Origin: Rugalucina vietnamica
Taxonomy: Eukaryota > Mollusca > Bivalvia > Lucinida > Lucinidae
Direction of reading: 5' to 3'
DNA: 64,000 nucleotides
NCBI GenBank assembly: GCA_964017185.1
Contig: OZ024879.1
Coordinates: 30,262,383-30,326,382, forward strand
Below are positions 31,570 to 41,383 of the stretch, piece by piece. Both the position numbers and the translations under genes were made by a program. Under the pieces are notes generated by a model. It worked only from the letters and a program-made list of their open reading frames with translations. It searched no databases and was not told the origin of the DNA. Every line of letters starts with the position of its first letter. Within the stretch, counting starts at the first letter, position 1.

Positions 31570-31672
31570 GAAGAAATGCATGAAAGGATACATACTGGAA
31601 TTAAACCTTTTTCGTGTGAATTCTGTTGGAAATTATTTACACAGAAAGGAAGACATGTTAAAGAAGACAAGT
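31570..31672 (+). pseudogene. Decayed finger duplicate after exon L
   Basis: ATGCATGAAAGGATACATACT encodes MHERIHT, continuing [17 protein letters not shown], then GRHVKEDK and a stop. The leading finger and the final histidine pair are missing. It appears to be a partial copy of K/L. Confidence 0.7.
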
Positions 31673-31907
31673 GAGCCTGTGCATGAGAAAACCAATACTT
31701 TGGGTTCCGACCAGGTGCGACACAAACCGGGCTGTACAGTCACAGAAGATGGTTAGGGTCTGCAAATTTTGGATTTAAAAAAGTAGAGGAATCTTTCTAT
31801 CCGTGTAGCGAAAACAAAGGCGCTGATCAGCTTCGCAGTTACTGCGAAGCTGATCTGCGCCTTTGTTTCGCCTATGCAGATTGTTGGTATTCCCATGGGG
31901 CGGCTCA
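31672..31907. mobile_element. Palindromic MITE (GAGCCG family), copy 4
   Basis: TGAGCCTGTGCATGAGAAAAC opens the copy and CCCATGGGGCGGCTCA closes it. The central CTGATCAGCTTCGCAG arms are nearly perfect. Confidence 0.85.
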
Positions 31908-32473
31908 ACTACTATACCACGAGAGGATTTTGATTGTGTTAGTTTTATTTCTTACAATATTCGAGGAGCATTTATAGAAAACACAACAGAATTCATTAAT
32001 GAAGCACACTTGCATTACATCGTAATGTGTGACTATTCTGAGTGTTCTTTGCTACCTGATTGTGCATTGTGTTAGATGTTTGTATAGACTACAGAATAAC
32101 AATATTATAACTGAAATGTTGTGAAATGTTTCTAATATATATGAATGGCCTGTGTATCAGTGTTCTGTGTAGCCAAACAAATGTAAGATAAAATAGTAAC
32201 TGTTATCTGATAATTCAAATGGAATACTGCTAGTGGACTTACAGACCAGGGAAGTCATTACATGGAAATCGTAAAAATTTAAATATGTGGTTAATAAGTA
32301 GTTCTGAATTGAAAATTTACTACCGCAGTTTAGGTGACATTTATATTGAATATGTATAGGAAGATTAACTAGTTATAAATGAACTCAGTTGGTAAATGTT
32401 CGCATTTTATTATTATGCAGTGCTTAAGAAAGGGGGCCACACATTCAATTAATCAAAACTAATGGCAATGTGA

Positions 32474-32700
32474 TGTACAGAGTAGAAAAATCGTATGTGG
32501 ACAAGCTCGTCGCACGGAACCCTCTACACTTCAATTTAATGAGCACCTCGCCAGAATTTTTTATTGACCATACCAATTTTAATTTGAAGTTTCATACACC
32601 GTCAATAAATCTAGCTTTGTTCGGTCTTTTGTGAAGTTTAGGTAACCAATACATCGTAGGAAGTTTGTCTGGGCCTTCATTGACAGAAACAGAAAACTTA
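32474..32700 (-). pseudogene. Penelope-like RT fragment (N-terminal region)
   Basis: On the - strand the frame reads LPTMYWLPKLHKRPNKARF, the conserved PKLHKxP block that precedes RT motifs in Penelope-like elements, then jumps to VYETSN and, in another frame, the text matching 5048-5200 (KCRGFRATSL region). A segment between KARF and YETS is deleted. The fragment is a dead remnant. Confidence 0.6.
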
Positions 32701-32756
32701 ATTGAAGCCAATTTGTGGGAGATTGTGTGCACATGTAGGTAACATGAGGCCACATA

Positions 32757-32979
32757 TGAGCCACCTCGTGGGAAAACCAACAATGTGGTTTCCGAACAGG
32801 TCCGACACAAACCGACCTGTACAAGCACAGAAAAGAGCTAGAAGCTTGAAATTTCGGATTTAAGTAGAGGAGGAATTGTCCTATCCGATTAGCAGAAACA
32901 AAGGCGCTGACGTAACCGCGAAGCTGATCTGCGTCTTTGTTTTCGCCTATGCAGATTGTTGGTTTTCCCATGAGGCCAC
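32757..32979. mobile_element. Palindromic MITE (GAGCCG family), copy 5
   Basis: TGAGCCACCTCGTGGGAAAAC and TTTTCCCATGAGGCCACATA are the ends; the central hairpin is shortened (GACGTAACCGCGAAGCTGAT). It lies next to the RT fragment. Confidence 0.8.
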
Positions 32980-33220
32980 ATATGTATGTGCAGCGTAAGG
33001 CACAAGTGTGATAAGCTTAATTTTGGACACTGCTAAGGAAAAAGCGGTGTAAATTTGTTGAAATACTCGTAATACTGCTATTCGAACAAGTGAGGATTTT
33101 TTTCATGTAACCGAAGTGTAACTGAAAATTTGCGGCATTTCGTTCTGATTTTACTTCCACGTGCTGCTTCATGGAATCGCCTGACTCGTCAAAATCGAGC
33201 TATATTATGTCAGAGGCATT

Positions 33221-33457
33221 TGAGCCGTCTCGTGGGAAAACCAACAATGTGGTTGCCGAACAGGTCTGACACAAACCGGCCTGTACAGCTACAGAAGCAG
33301 GCTAGAGGCTTGAAATTTTGTAGTTAAGTAGAGGAGGAATTGTACTATCCGAGTAGCGAAAACAAAGGCGCTGATCAGCTTCGCCGTTACCGCTAAGCTG
33401 ACTCTGCGCCTTTGTTTTCGCCTATGCAGATTGTTGGTTTTCCCACGAGGCGGCTCA
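33221..33457. mobile_element. Palindromic MITE (GAGCCG family), copy 6
   Basis: This copy has the clearest ends: TGAGCCGTCTCGTGGGAAAAC inverted as GTTTTCCCACGAGGCGGCTCA. CTGATCAGCTTCGCCG forms one arm of the centre. Confidence 0.87.
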
Positions 33458-33721
33458 TTTTTAAAGCGGCAGGGATAAAAACAATGATACACCATGCCAA
33501 TAAGAGATATCAGATATCCATACACGTAGTTTACCACCAGTGAGGTGTGAACTCCCGATGTCGCTCCAGAGATCCAGATGCGGACCAACTAGGTCACCGT
33601 ACTCTCCTTGAACAAGTATAGAGATCAGCAGACCCTTGAATGAGATTTTATGGCAGTCCCTGGACAGTGTCTGTGTTTACCAAGCTCTGTTCTGATAACT
33701 GAATCAATATTTGAGTTGTCT

Positions 33722-33935
33722 GGAAAGCGCGATGGCCTAGTGGTAAAGCGTCCGACTCCTATTTGGGAGCCAGTCATCACGGGGTTTGAACCCCCGCTGT
33801 GGCACCGTGTTGTGTCCTTGAGCGAGATACATGTACATAAACTCCCCACAGTACTAGATAGTACACAGGAAATGGAAGCTCCGTTCGGGCATTACTGAAC
33901 AGTTGTTGACTGGGACGTTTTACCATATAACAAAA
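33722..33935 (+). repeat. tRNA-derived SINE
   Basis: GATGGCCTAGTGGTAAAGCG matches a pol III A box, and GGGGTTTGAACCC a B box 37 bp later. GCACCGTGTTGTGTCCTTGAG follows, then the tail GTTGACTGGGACGTTT. The same body is at 35566-35765. No cloverleaf can be closed at the acceptor stem, so it is not a working tRNA gene. Confidence 0.75.
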
Positions 33936-33989
33936 CAATATTGGGACTGTTACCCAGTGTTACGATTTGTCAGGTACCAAGTTCATATT

Positions 33990-34220
33990 TGAGCCACTGC
34001 ATAAGAAAACAAACAAAATGCTTGGGCGAAAACAAAGGTGCAGATCAACTTTACTGTAACCATAGGCTGACGAGCGCCTTTGTTTTCGCTGCATAGATAA
34101 TACAATCCTTCTTCTTCTAAAATCCCAAATTTCAAGCTTCTAGCTTGCTTCTCAGACTGTATAGGCTTGTTTGTGTCAGACCCGGTCAGAACCCAAATTG
34201 TTTTCTCACGTACAAGCTCA
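33990..34220. mobile_element. Palindromic MITE (GAGCCG family), copy 7
   Basis: TGAGCCACTGCATAAGAAAAC starts the copy and TTTTCTCACGTACAAGCTCA ends it. The hairpin lies near its left end (GCGAAAACAAAGG at about 34025), the orientation opposite to copy 6. Confidence 0.8.
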
Positions 34221-34274
34221 TTTTCATTCAATTATTCTTACTACGTTATAACAATAATAACCCCCTCGAGGATT

Positions 34275-34489
34275 ATAAGGACGCAAGAAAATCGGTCTTC
34301 GGGGTTTCCGATCAGGTTTAACACAAACCGACCTGTACAGTCACAGAAGCAGGCTAGAAACTTGAAATTTCGAAATTAAGGTGAAGAGAAATTGTACTGT
34401 CTATTTAGTGAAAACAAAGTCTTTGCGAAGCTGATCTGCGCCTTTGTTTTCGCACAGGCAATAATCCGGTTTTCTCACGATGCGGTTCA
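34275..34489. mobile_element. Palindromic MITE (GAGCCG family), copy 8
   Basis: AAGGACGCAAGAAAATCGG to TTTTCTCACGATGCGGTTCA. The central hairpin has lost one arm; GCGAAGCTGATCTGCGCC remains. Confidence 0.75.
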
Positions 34490-34792
34490 ATTATTTCTGT
34501 AAACTTTCTGTTGAGCTACATGGGATTTTTGAGACTAAAATATGCACAAAAATTATGTAGATGCAACAGATAGAGACTTTACAAAAGACAACTGTTTCAA
34601 AATTTTAATAATTCAACCACCATCCACCAACCGAAAGCATAATGAAAACAGATGATTAAACAAACAACACACAAATTTAATTTCTTTGCTTCCCTAACGA
34701 CAAATACGGTAAATGCATTGTTGCAACTCTAAAATTTCGTTCAAATATACGGGCTGCGGACCGGACCATACACTAAATAGTATTTTAACTAT

Positions 34793-35013
34793 GGGCCACC
34801 GCATCAGAAAACCAACAATCTGCCTATGCGAAAACAAAGACGCAGATCAGCTGTGCAGTAACCACACAGCTGACAGTGCCTTTGTTTTCGCTACAATTCT
34901 CTTCTACTTATATTCAACATTTCAAGCTTCTAGCCTGCTTCTGCGACTGTACAGGCCATTTTGTGTCGGATCTGGTCGGAGTCAGAATGGTTGGTTTTCT
35001 CATGCAAAGTCTC
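34793..35013. mobile_element. Palindromic MITE (GAGCCG family), copy 9
   Basis: GGGCCACCGCATCAGAAAACC to GTTTTCTCATGCAAAGTCTCC, with the hairpin CAGATCAGCTGTGCAGTAAC near the left end. Confidence 0.75.
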
Positions 35014-35054
35014 CTATGCAAGCTGATTTATCAAACGACCAATTAAACGACAAA

Positions 35055-35372
35055 CAAAAATAAAACTGAAATCCTTTAAGAGCAGTGAACATATTTTCGA
35101 GAAAGGTGACGGTCCATACCGCGGTTTCGACTATTCAAGCCTCGTCAGTGACCCTTTAGATTTGGCAACATGGAGCCAAAGAGAGTTACAGTAAATTTTC
35201 AACTTTCAGCAGGCTAGTCGATACAAAGACTAACGTAGTATAATCAAAATGGGGCCAAATATATTGAACGTTGGTTAGAATATATGAATCTAAACCGATA
35301 ATAATGTTCTGATTTCTCAAAATATCCTCTCTGATCTCAAAGGACCAAAAGGAAAATATAATCTGCACTATG
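35055..35372 (+). repeat. Dispersed repeat, diverged copy
   Basis: AAAATAAAACTGAAATCCTT, GGTCCATACCGCGGTTTCGA, CAGTGACCCTTTAGATTTGG and TATAATCTGCACTATGGA appear in the same order as at 21090-21400. The GGGCCGCC end is missing. Confidence 0.75.
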
Positions 35373-35565
35373 GACCACAAGATCACATCTCGGTGTCAAC
35401 AAAGCTATTTTACCGTAAAATAGTATTATTTGTTTTGTAGATTTACAATATTTCATTCAACAATAATTCAGTCATATCGGACGGAGCCATCGCTTCGTGT
35501 GTGATGGGGTGATAACCAGAACTATGAGAACTTTTAAAATGTGTCTTACTCAAAGAGTGTTCAGG

Positions 35566-35765
35566 GAGCGCGGTGGCGCAGTGGTAGAGCGTTGGACTCC
35601 GATTGGAGAGGTCCTGGGTTCGATACCCACAGGCGTCACCGTGTTGTGTCCTTGAGCAAGACATATTAACTCCCTAAAATACTGGTTAAACCCAGGAATC
35701 GTTGGCTCCGTTCAGACATGACTAAAATTGTTGACTGGGACGTTTAGCCTCAATTCAAACAAATC
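35566..35765 (+). repeat. tRNA-derived SINE
   Basis: GGTGGCGCAGTGGTAGAGCG is an A box, and GGGTTCGATACCCAC a B-box stem-loop. CACCGTGTTGTGTCCTTGAG, a middle body and GTTGACTGGGACGTTTAGCC follow. The anticodon-like stem TTGGACTCCGATT is tRNA-like, but the flanks do not pair as an acceptor stem, and the SINE body continues downstream. Confidence 0.8.
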
Positions 35766-36007
35766 AAAGAGATTTCGGTGCTATCGACAGACAGCCTCGC
35801 AGTCTCCTAACGGCAACTTTTTCCCTTTCGCACGAATGCCGAGAGTTTTTTTTTGATATTACTGTCGTGTGAATGTTACGAAATAAACATTCACTGAGCA
35901 TGTGTAAACCGATGTTTCACGGGCACACAAATCATATTGCGTCACTTCAGTATGAACACTTAGGTGTTTCTTGATCAGATTGTCTTATGTAACACGAGTG
36001 TCCGACA

Positions 36008-36823
36008 TCACGTGTTTCTTAATGCTGGAATCTGCAAAATCTTACATCGATAAGGTTTATCTCCTGTATGAATACACATATGCCTCTTGAGAGTACTGGA
36101 CTGGGCGAATCCTCTGCCACATATTTCACATTTATACGGTTTCTCTCCATTATGTAAACGCATATGTGCTTTAAGATTGCAAGACTGTGTAAACCGTCTT
36201 TTACAAATAACACACTCGTGTGATTTCTGAGGGTGAGAAAGATCTCCAGAATGTGAGAGCATATGGCCCAGCAGGAGATAGTTTCGGGTAAATGTTTTCT
36301 GACAAATTCCACACGAAAATCGAGCAACACCAGAATGAGTTTGCAAATGTCTTTGGAGAGAGTTAGCACGTGTATACATTTTCCCACATACATGACACGT
36401 ATGTTGAATCTCGCTAATATGTATTGTCATAAGTAACTTGAGGCTGCTAAATGTGGTAAATACTCTGTTACACAGGTCGCAAGTGCAAATATACGGCTTA
36501 TTTGGGATACCAGAATGCTTCCTAGACATGTGAACTTTCATATGACCGAGCTGCGTAAATTGAGAATAACAAATTTCACAACTATGTCTCTTCTCTCCAG
36601 AATGGCTAGACATATGTTTCTTAAGGCCAGATGCAAAAGGAAATTTCTTCTCACAGATAAGGCAAGCATGTCGTCTTTCAGCGTGGAGTTTTAAATGCAT
36701 TCTCATACTGCCAGCATTGGCCAACACTTTACTACATATCTGACACACGTCTGGCTTCGGCGGTGTCTTTCTTCTATATTTCTTTTGGGTATTATCAGTC
36801 TGAGAATTCAACGGTTTTACCAT
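36008..36823 (-). CDS. Eight-finger C2H2 zinc-finger protein
   Basis: An uninterrupted 271-residue frame starts at an ATG in a strong context (GACCGCCATGG). After a basic lead come C2H2 fingers at roughly residues 28-48 (CQICSKVL), 54-74, 82-103, 114-134, 142-162, 170-190, 203-223 and 231-251. Finger 4 (CDLCNRVFTTF, then LKLLMTIH) has lost its first zinc histidine. The ninth starts as YRCKI and shifts into ILQIPALRNT; one extra T in ATTTTGC would explain this, although the other frame also stops within a few residues. Unlike the + strand array it has its own start codon and no required splicing. Likely a nuclear DNA-binding protein. Confidence 0.85.
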   Translation of the reverse strand: MVKPLNSQTDNTQKKYRRKTPPKPDVCQICSKVLANAGSMRMHLKLHAERRHACLICEKKFPFASGLKKHMSSHSGEKRHSCEICYSQFTQLGHMKVHMSRKHSGIPNKPYICTCDLCNRVFTTFSSLKLLMTIHISEIQHTCHVCGKMYTRANSLQRHLQTHSGVARFSCGICQKTFTRNYLLLGHMLSHSGDLSHPQKSHECVICKRRFTQSCNLKAHMRLHNGEKPYKCEICGRGFAQSSTLKRHMCIHTGDKPYRCKILQIPALRNT

Positions 36824-36898
36824 GGCGGTCGACCTCGTATAACAAACTTGCTTTGCAAATGATCAAACAAATCTGCTGGAATATTTTATTTTCATTAT

Positions 36899-37060
36899 TC
36901 ACTGTGTATAACCGTACAGTGAGCCAAAACGGAAGTGACACATACTGTACGCAAATACATCATTAGTGCCCTTAGGATTTCTTTAGGTAAGTGATCATTT
37001 ATATCGATGTAAATTAAAATTCAGGAAACAAATCTAAACGCGGTTTTCGGTGTTGGAAAG
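36899..37060. promoter_or_regulatory. Upstream region of the eight-finger gene, possibly bidirectional
   Basis: About 80-230 bp upstream of the ATG. Read on the gene's strand it holds GTCACTTCCGTTTTGGCTCA, whose CACTTCCG fits the known ETS site, and CACTGTACGGTTATACACAGTG, an inverted repeat. On the + strand a strong splice donor CTTTAG|GTAAGT lies at 36986/36987. Both the motif and the donor recur, inverted, at 53040-53210, which argues for function. Promoter activity is inference. Confidence 0.5.
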
Positions 37061-37179
37061 AGAATTTAAAACTTAATAAGCGTATATGTTGCTTATTGTG
37101 ATTTTGTTTACGCTTTCCAGGGTATCTTGCGTCAAATCTGTGTTTTGAAGTCCATTATGAGTAACTGAGTTCACATATT

Positions 37180-37443
37180 TTGATCAAACCAGTGATGGAC
37201 GATAAGAAAATCATTTGTGTTGAAGCCCTACACCATGGTATTCCCCAAGACATTAAACTCACCCGGGTATTCACCGAGGAATTGCACGCCTCCCTTCCGA
37301 TCGCCTGTACGACTAGTGACAAGCGTACAGTATCACTAGTTAAAACGTATCAAGAAAAAACTGTACGACTTGTGTCATCATTGAATTTTATTTTTAGCGG
37401 ATTTCGCCCATTTTTGTGCGTATTTATATATAATATGTTTTGA
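37180..37443 (+). other. Open frame of unknown nature
   Basis: An 87-residue frame starting MIKPVMDDKK and ending in a hydrophobic C-terminus. It has no recognised domain, no clear splice links and no copy elsewhere in the window. It could be part of a transcript from the donor at 36986, but may be chance. Confidence 0.15.
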
Positions 37444-37839
37444 ATATTCCGTTATCTCATATGCAGATTACATAGATATACTTTTGGGGCCAACATGGAT
37501 CGTATATAGCCACATACCAAACGTCACAGTGTGGCAGCATAAATGTTCAATTTCTGCTTTGCCTGCACCTACACGTATCTATCAGTCCATAGAGTAAACG
37601 CTATAGTAGAATACTCGAAAATCTAAACTCAACATCGGCCTCAATTACAATGGTTGTCACCGACCATTTATCGGTTTGTATGTAGACAATACCACGTGAT
37701 TCTCAGTAGTGAAATAGTTGACTATTTTATGCTTGTATATATCCAAAACCATCGCTTCAACTTAATCGATAGCAAGGACAAGGTTTTATCCCCAAGAGAG
37801 CGATTTTAAACCACTGTCACACTATCGTGTATCGACTCA

Positions 37840-38320
37840 CGTATCTACGGCGTATCAAGATACGAAAGGTACGTCACGCGTACGTCGTACATACGTGAGC
37901 ATACGTAGCTCATACTCCTCGATACGTAGCTCATACTCCTCATACGCCGAGGTGCTACGTTTTTTATGTGTGCACTTAAAAATTTGTAGCACGTACGTGG
38001 CAGGTCCGATACGCCGTACATACGTCACACATACGTGGTACATACGAAAGCAACAAGCGAGTACGCCGTAGATACGTAGCGCATACTCCTGATACGCCAC
38101 ACGTACGTCGCGGTTAATATGCCATGTAACCGTGACGTATGTACAGCGTACCTTTCGTATCTGTTACGTATGTGTGACGCATGTGTGGCGTATCCTCGAC
38201 TCTCGTTTCGTATCTATGGCGTATCAGCGACGTACGTGTGGCGTATCTCACGTATCAATGGCGTATGTACTACGTACGTTTCGCTACTGTGGAGTATGTG
38301 TGACGTATTAGGAGTATAAG
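37840..38320. repeat. TACGT-word foldback sequence
   Basis: The stretch is made of short words such as ATACGTCACACATACGT, GATACGCCACACGTACGTCG and CATACTCCT. It folds about a centre at 38104-38139: TACGTCGCGGTTA, a 10-base loop, then TAACCGTGACGTA (one mismatch). Words of the left half recur as complements in the right half (for example ATACGAAAGGTACG). Frames in it are by-products. A shorter piece of the same kind lies at 38725-38890. Confidence 0.75.
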
Positions 38321-38504
38321 GAATATTTTGTGGCGTTCCAAGAGACTCTTAATGCTTCTATTTAAATGTTTTCGTTTTTCCGAAGTCATGAATCAGATGT
38401 TTCTCATGGTTCGGGGTGCCGTGCAGGGTACTTTTAGGGCTACGCTTGGTGTAGCCTCTGCCTTTGTTCAAGTCGTCTTACGACCAGTATGGGGAGCTTG
38501 GAGA

Positions 38505-38535
38505 TGCCCCCCCCCCCCCCACACACACACACACC
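38505..38535 (+). repeat. C-run and (CA)n microsatellite
   Basis: A run of 14 C is followed by CACACACACACACAC. The nearby 38340-38570 stretch has an open frame with no recognised domain. Confidence 0.9.
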
Positions 38536-38724
38536 TCGGGTTTTTTCTTCGGTGTTAATAAAGATTATCTAGATTTCTCTGGTGGTATCTTCGACCTCTG
38601 ATAATTTATAACTATTCATGTAATGTGCAAATTGCATGAGCTAAGTGAACATAGCCATTTGTTCTCATATGTATTAAAAAGCATGGTACAGAACTGATAC
38701 ACCACAGATAAGAATGGAACGTAA

Positions 38725-38887
38725 TAAATACGCCGTAGATACGTCACGCGTACACTTCATACGCCTTACATACGTCACACGTACGTAGCACATACGCCTT
38801 GGTACGCCGTACATACGGAAGTGAAATTCCATATGAATACAGATCTATACGTCACTGATACGCCACGGGAACGTAGTAGGAACGTCA

Positions 38888-38890
<3 letters not shown>
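38725..38890. repeat. TACGT-word sequence, short third copy
   Basis: ATACGCCGTAGATACGTCAC, ACATACGTCACACGTACGTA and GGTACGCCGTACATACGG repeat words of the 37840-38320 foldback. Confidence 0.7.
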
Positions 38891-38892
<2 letters not shown>

Positions 38893-38923
<31 letters not shown>

Positions 38924-38983
38924 ATAATGCTAGTGCCACCATTACTTCAACTTAATCGATAGCAATGGCAAGGTATTATCACC

Positions 38984-39054
<71 letters not shown>
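38893..39054 (+). repeat. (GA)n microsatellites
   Basis: Two GA tracts (38893-38921 and about 38985-39054) enclose TTCAACTTAATCGATAGCAA and GGTATTATCACC. That enclosed text is found inverted at 40075-40116 beside the gypsy LTR and, diverged, at 37758-37795. Confidence 0.9.
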
Positions 39055-39056
<2 letters not shown>

Positions 39057-40074
39057 TGTCGTTAAAAGCACTGTTCATGTTGAAACATTTTATTTTATTA
39101 ATTAAAAATTATAAACATACAGTTGAGAGCCCGGCTTAACATTGGAGCAAGCTTCCATCCACAATCTTCACAACATCGTTTTGACGTCATGGTAACCCAA
39201 TTAAGAAGTTCAGCTGTGTAGAAAATTGAGGCCACGTCCCGACATGACCATAGCTGTTCACTGGGACGCAAGCCATCAATTCAAACAGAAATAAAGTTAA
39301 CATTGTCACCGCCAGGTAGCGCCCTAGGTCTTCAGTCTACTGACAAGCGGCATTTGACCGATGCTTGCTAGAATGCAAAACGAACGGTTGGACTATAATT
39401 ACATGAAAGATACCAAGTGGCCATGGCAATATATTCTGGAAAATATTTATTTTATATGCATTTGAGGTCACCAAATTTAATTTCTTACATGGACAGAGAC
39501 CTATAATTATAGTTCCCATAGAGTCCCATTGTAATTGCGCCCAAACAAGACTCATTCATATGCTTCACAGCTCATAGTAGACCCCAACACATTCAGCAGG
39601 CGAGAGATTGCCCTTCAACACAAGTGCAGCAAAAGATAGGGTGTCAGTCAGCATCTTAGAATCAGTGTAGGAGATGGTTAAACATGTATATTTTTTCGGA
39701 ACTATTCGTACAGACACGGAATGTGTTAAAGTAACTACTCGTACAGTTGTTGGCAACAGGGCGGCTGTTTTCAAAAGCCAATTATTTTTACATGTTAGAG
39801 TTTCTGTGCCCAAATCGAGTAAAGGGTTTTTGTGATAATAGATTATATGTCTGTTCTAGCAGCAAAACTTTCCAAATTGTATATCAGAACAAACCTTTCT
39901 AGAGGAAAATCTATCGTGCTTACGGGCGAAAAATAATAAATCTTAGTGATTTTGTGCATTATATGTTGATTTGCAGACAGATACATCGTGTGCGGGTGTT
40001 TTGAAAATCATGTATGAAAACTATTTTCATATTTTCATATTTTCATTTTCATATTTTCATACTAACTCTCTCTC
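39055..40074. other. Non-coding stretch with a SINE tail
   Basis: Positions 39228-39290 hold the SINE tail (CACGTCCCGACATGACC and TTCACTGGGACGC). ATTTTCATATTTTCAT repeats near 40022-40060. No gene is supported. Confidence 0.5.
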
Positions 40075-40116
40075 TTTTGGTGATAATACCTTGCCATTGC
40101 TATCGATTAAGTTGAA

Positions 40117-41230
40117 TGTAACGTTTTGGTAATGCTCCGAGCGGTCCTATCCACAAATTCAACAATTAAAAAGACACTATATAAATTTTCCACAGGACTG
40201 ATTGTCAAATGATTGGTTATGCATATAACTACTGTACAACAAAAACTAGACTACTTTGTCTACAATCTTGATTAGGATTTCATTGAGCAATAAAAGAATC
40301 ACAGAATAATCACCAGAAAACATATATACGAGTTCAAGCTGTTCTCAACTGAGATGGTCTGAAACCTTCCAGACCACTTGCTGCTCAAAAACTACCCAAC
40401 TCTCAAACCTTTTCACAACTCTATAGTTTGCAACTCTTAGTTGCAAGGCTACCCTATAGCCTCAACGTCTATATGGCTATCTCTCTATAGCCAATATGTC
40501 TCTGGAGCTTCCCAAGAGTTTGTCTGAGACCAGCTGGTTCAAGTACCGCAATGGTCCTTTAAACCGTATAGGCCTCAGGTGTGCTCAGCACTATGATGAA
40601 CTTAAGCAATGCTTTGGTCTCCAGGTATCGCAATGATCCCTTAGAAACCTAACACTGCCTTCAGTTCGTGCCACGAAGCTTTCTCCAGTTGACAATCACT
40701 ACTGCCTTCTGCTAATTCGATCTGCACCGTCTGAATAACTGGACAGCAAGACGGCAATTCTCAATTTTCGCTCGCTTTTATACCCAAATTTGGGCTGTAC
40801 CATTAGCCATCTAGGGGAATAGGTTGAACTCATAAATCTGATAAGTATGATAATTGGAGGTTTCTTTACCTTAAATCTACAAGAAAGTAAATGATTCGTA
40901 TTCATACATGATATTCTGCTAAATGCTTCTTGCATTTTCATATTTCAAAGAATTAAATCTTTGGAAAACTTGTCTTGTTTTCCTCATATAAAATGGTTCC
41001 GTCCATTATCAATTCATTGAGTGAGGCGTTTGATAGCAAGCGTTTATCGATCTGATTGAAACATGGCGGCCCCCATGAAAGTTGTGAATTTCAATACGAA
41101 AACAGTGCATATATAGACATTACAAGCAATTTCTGAATAAGAATACAATAAAATACAGAGGGCTTCATTCGGGAGACTGGGTGTGACCATCATAGACGGT
41201 AGGCTTGCATGCAGTTCTCATTTCGTCACA
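40117..41230 (-). mobile_element. Gypsy element, 3' LTR
   Basis: The LTR is 1,114 bp and bounded by TGTAACG (left) and CGTCACA (right), so it begins TG and ends CA on either strand. It differs from the right LTR by about three substitutions and a missing 14-bp segment near its 41205 end. The open frame inside (40699-40941) is identical in both LTRs but is LTR sequence, not a gene. Confidence 0.9.
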
Positions 41231-41383
41231 CTACCCACGCCTCCGATTTCATGCGTCCCCGCATGCACAACAACAAAAGATTTTTTTTATCTATTTTTCT
41301 TCTGCATTCTGTATATTGCCTTCTTTGGCATAATCAATTATCTACACATGATTACTCTGTCCTTATTCATAAATGTTCTGTCT

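Noticed and set aside
35570..35640. tRNA gene
   Set aside because: A and B boxes are clear, but the acceptor stem does not close and the sequence continues into a SINE body shared with 33722-33935.
37855..38319. Tyr/Arg-rich frames on both strands
   Set aside because: By-products of the TACGT-word foldback sequence.
40699..40941. 80-residue protein (identical copy at 52485-52727)
   Set aside because: Identity is explained by the two LTRs of the gypsy element; no domain is visible.
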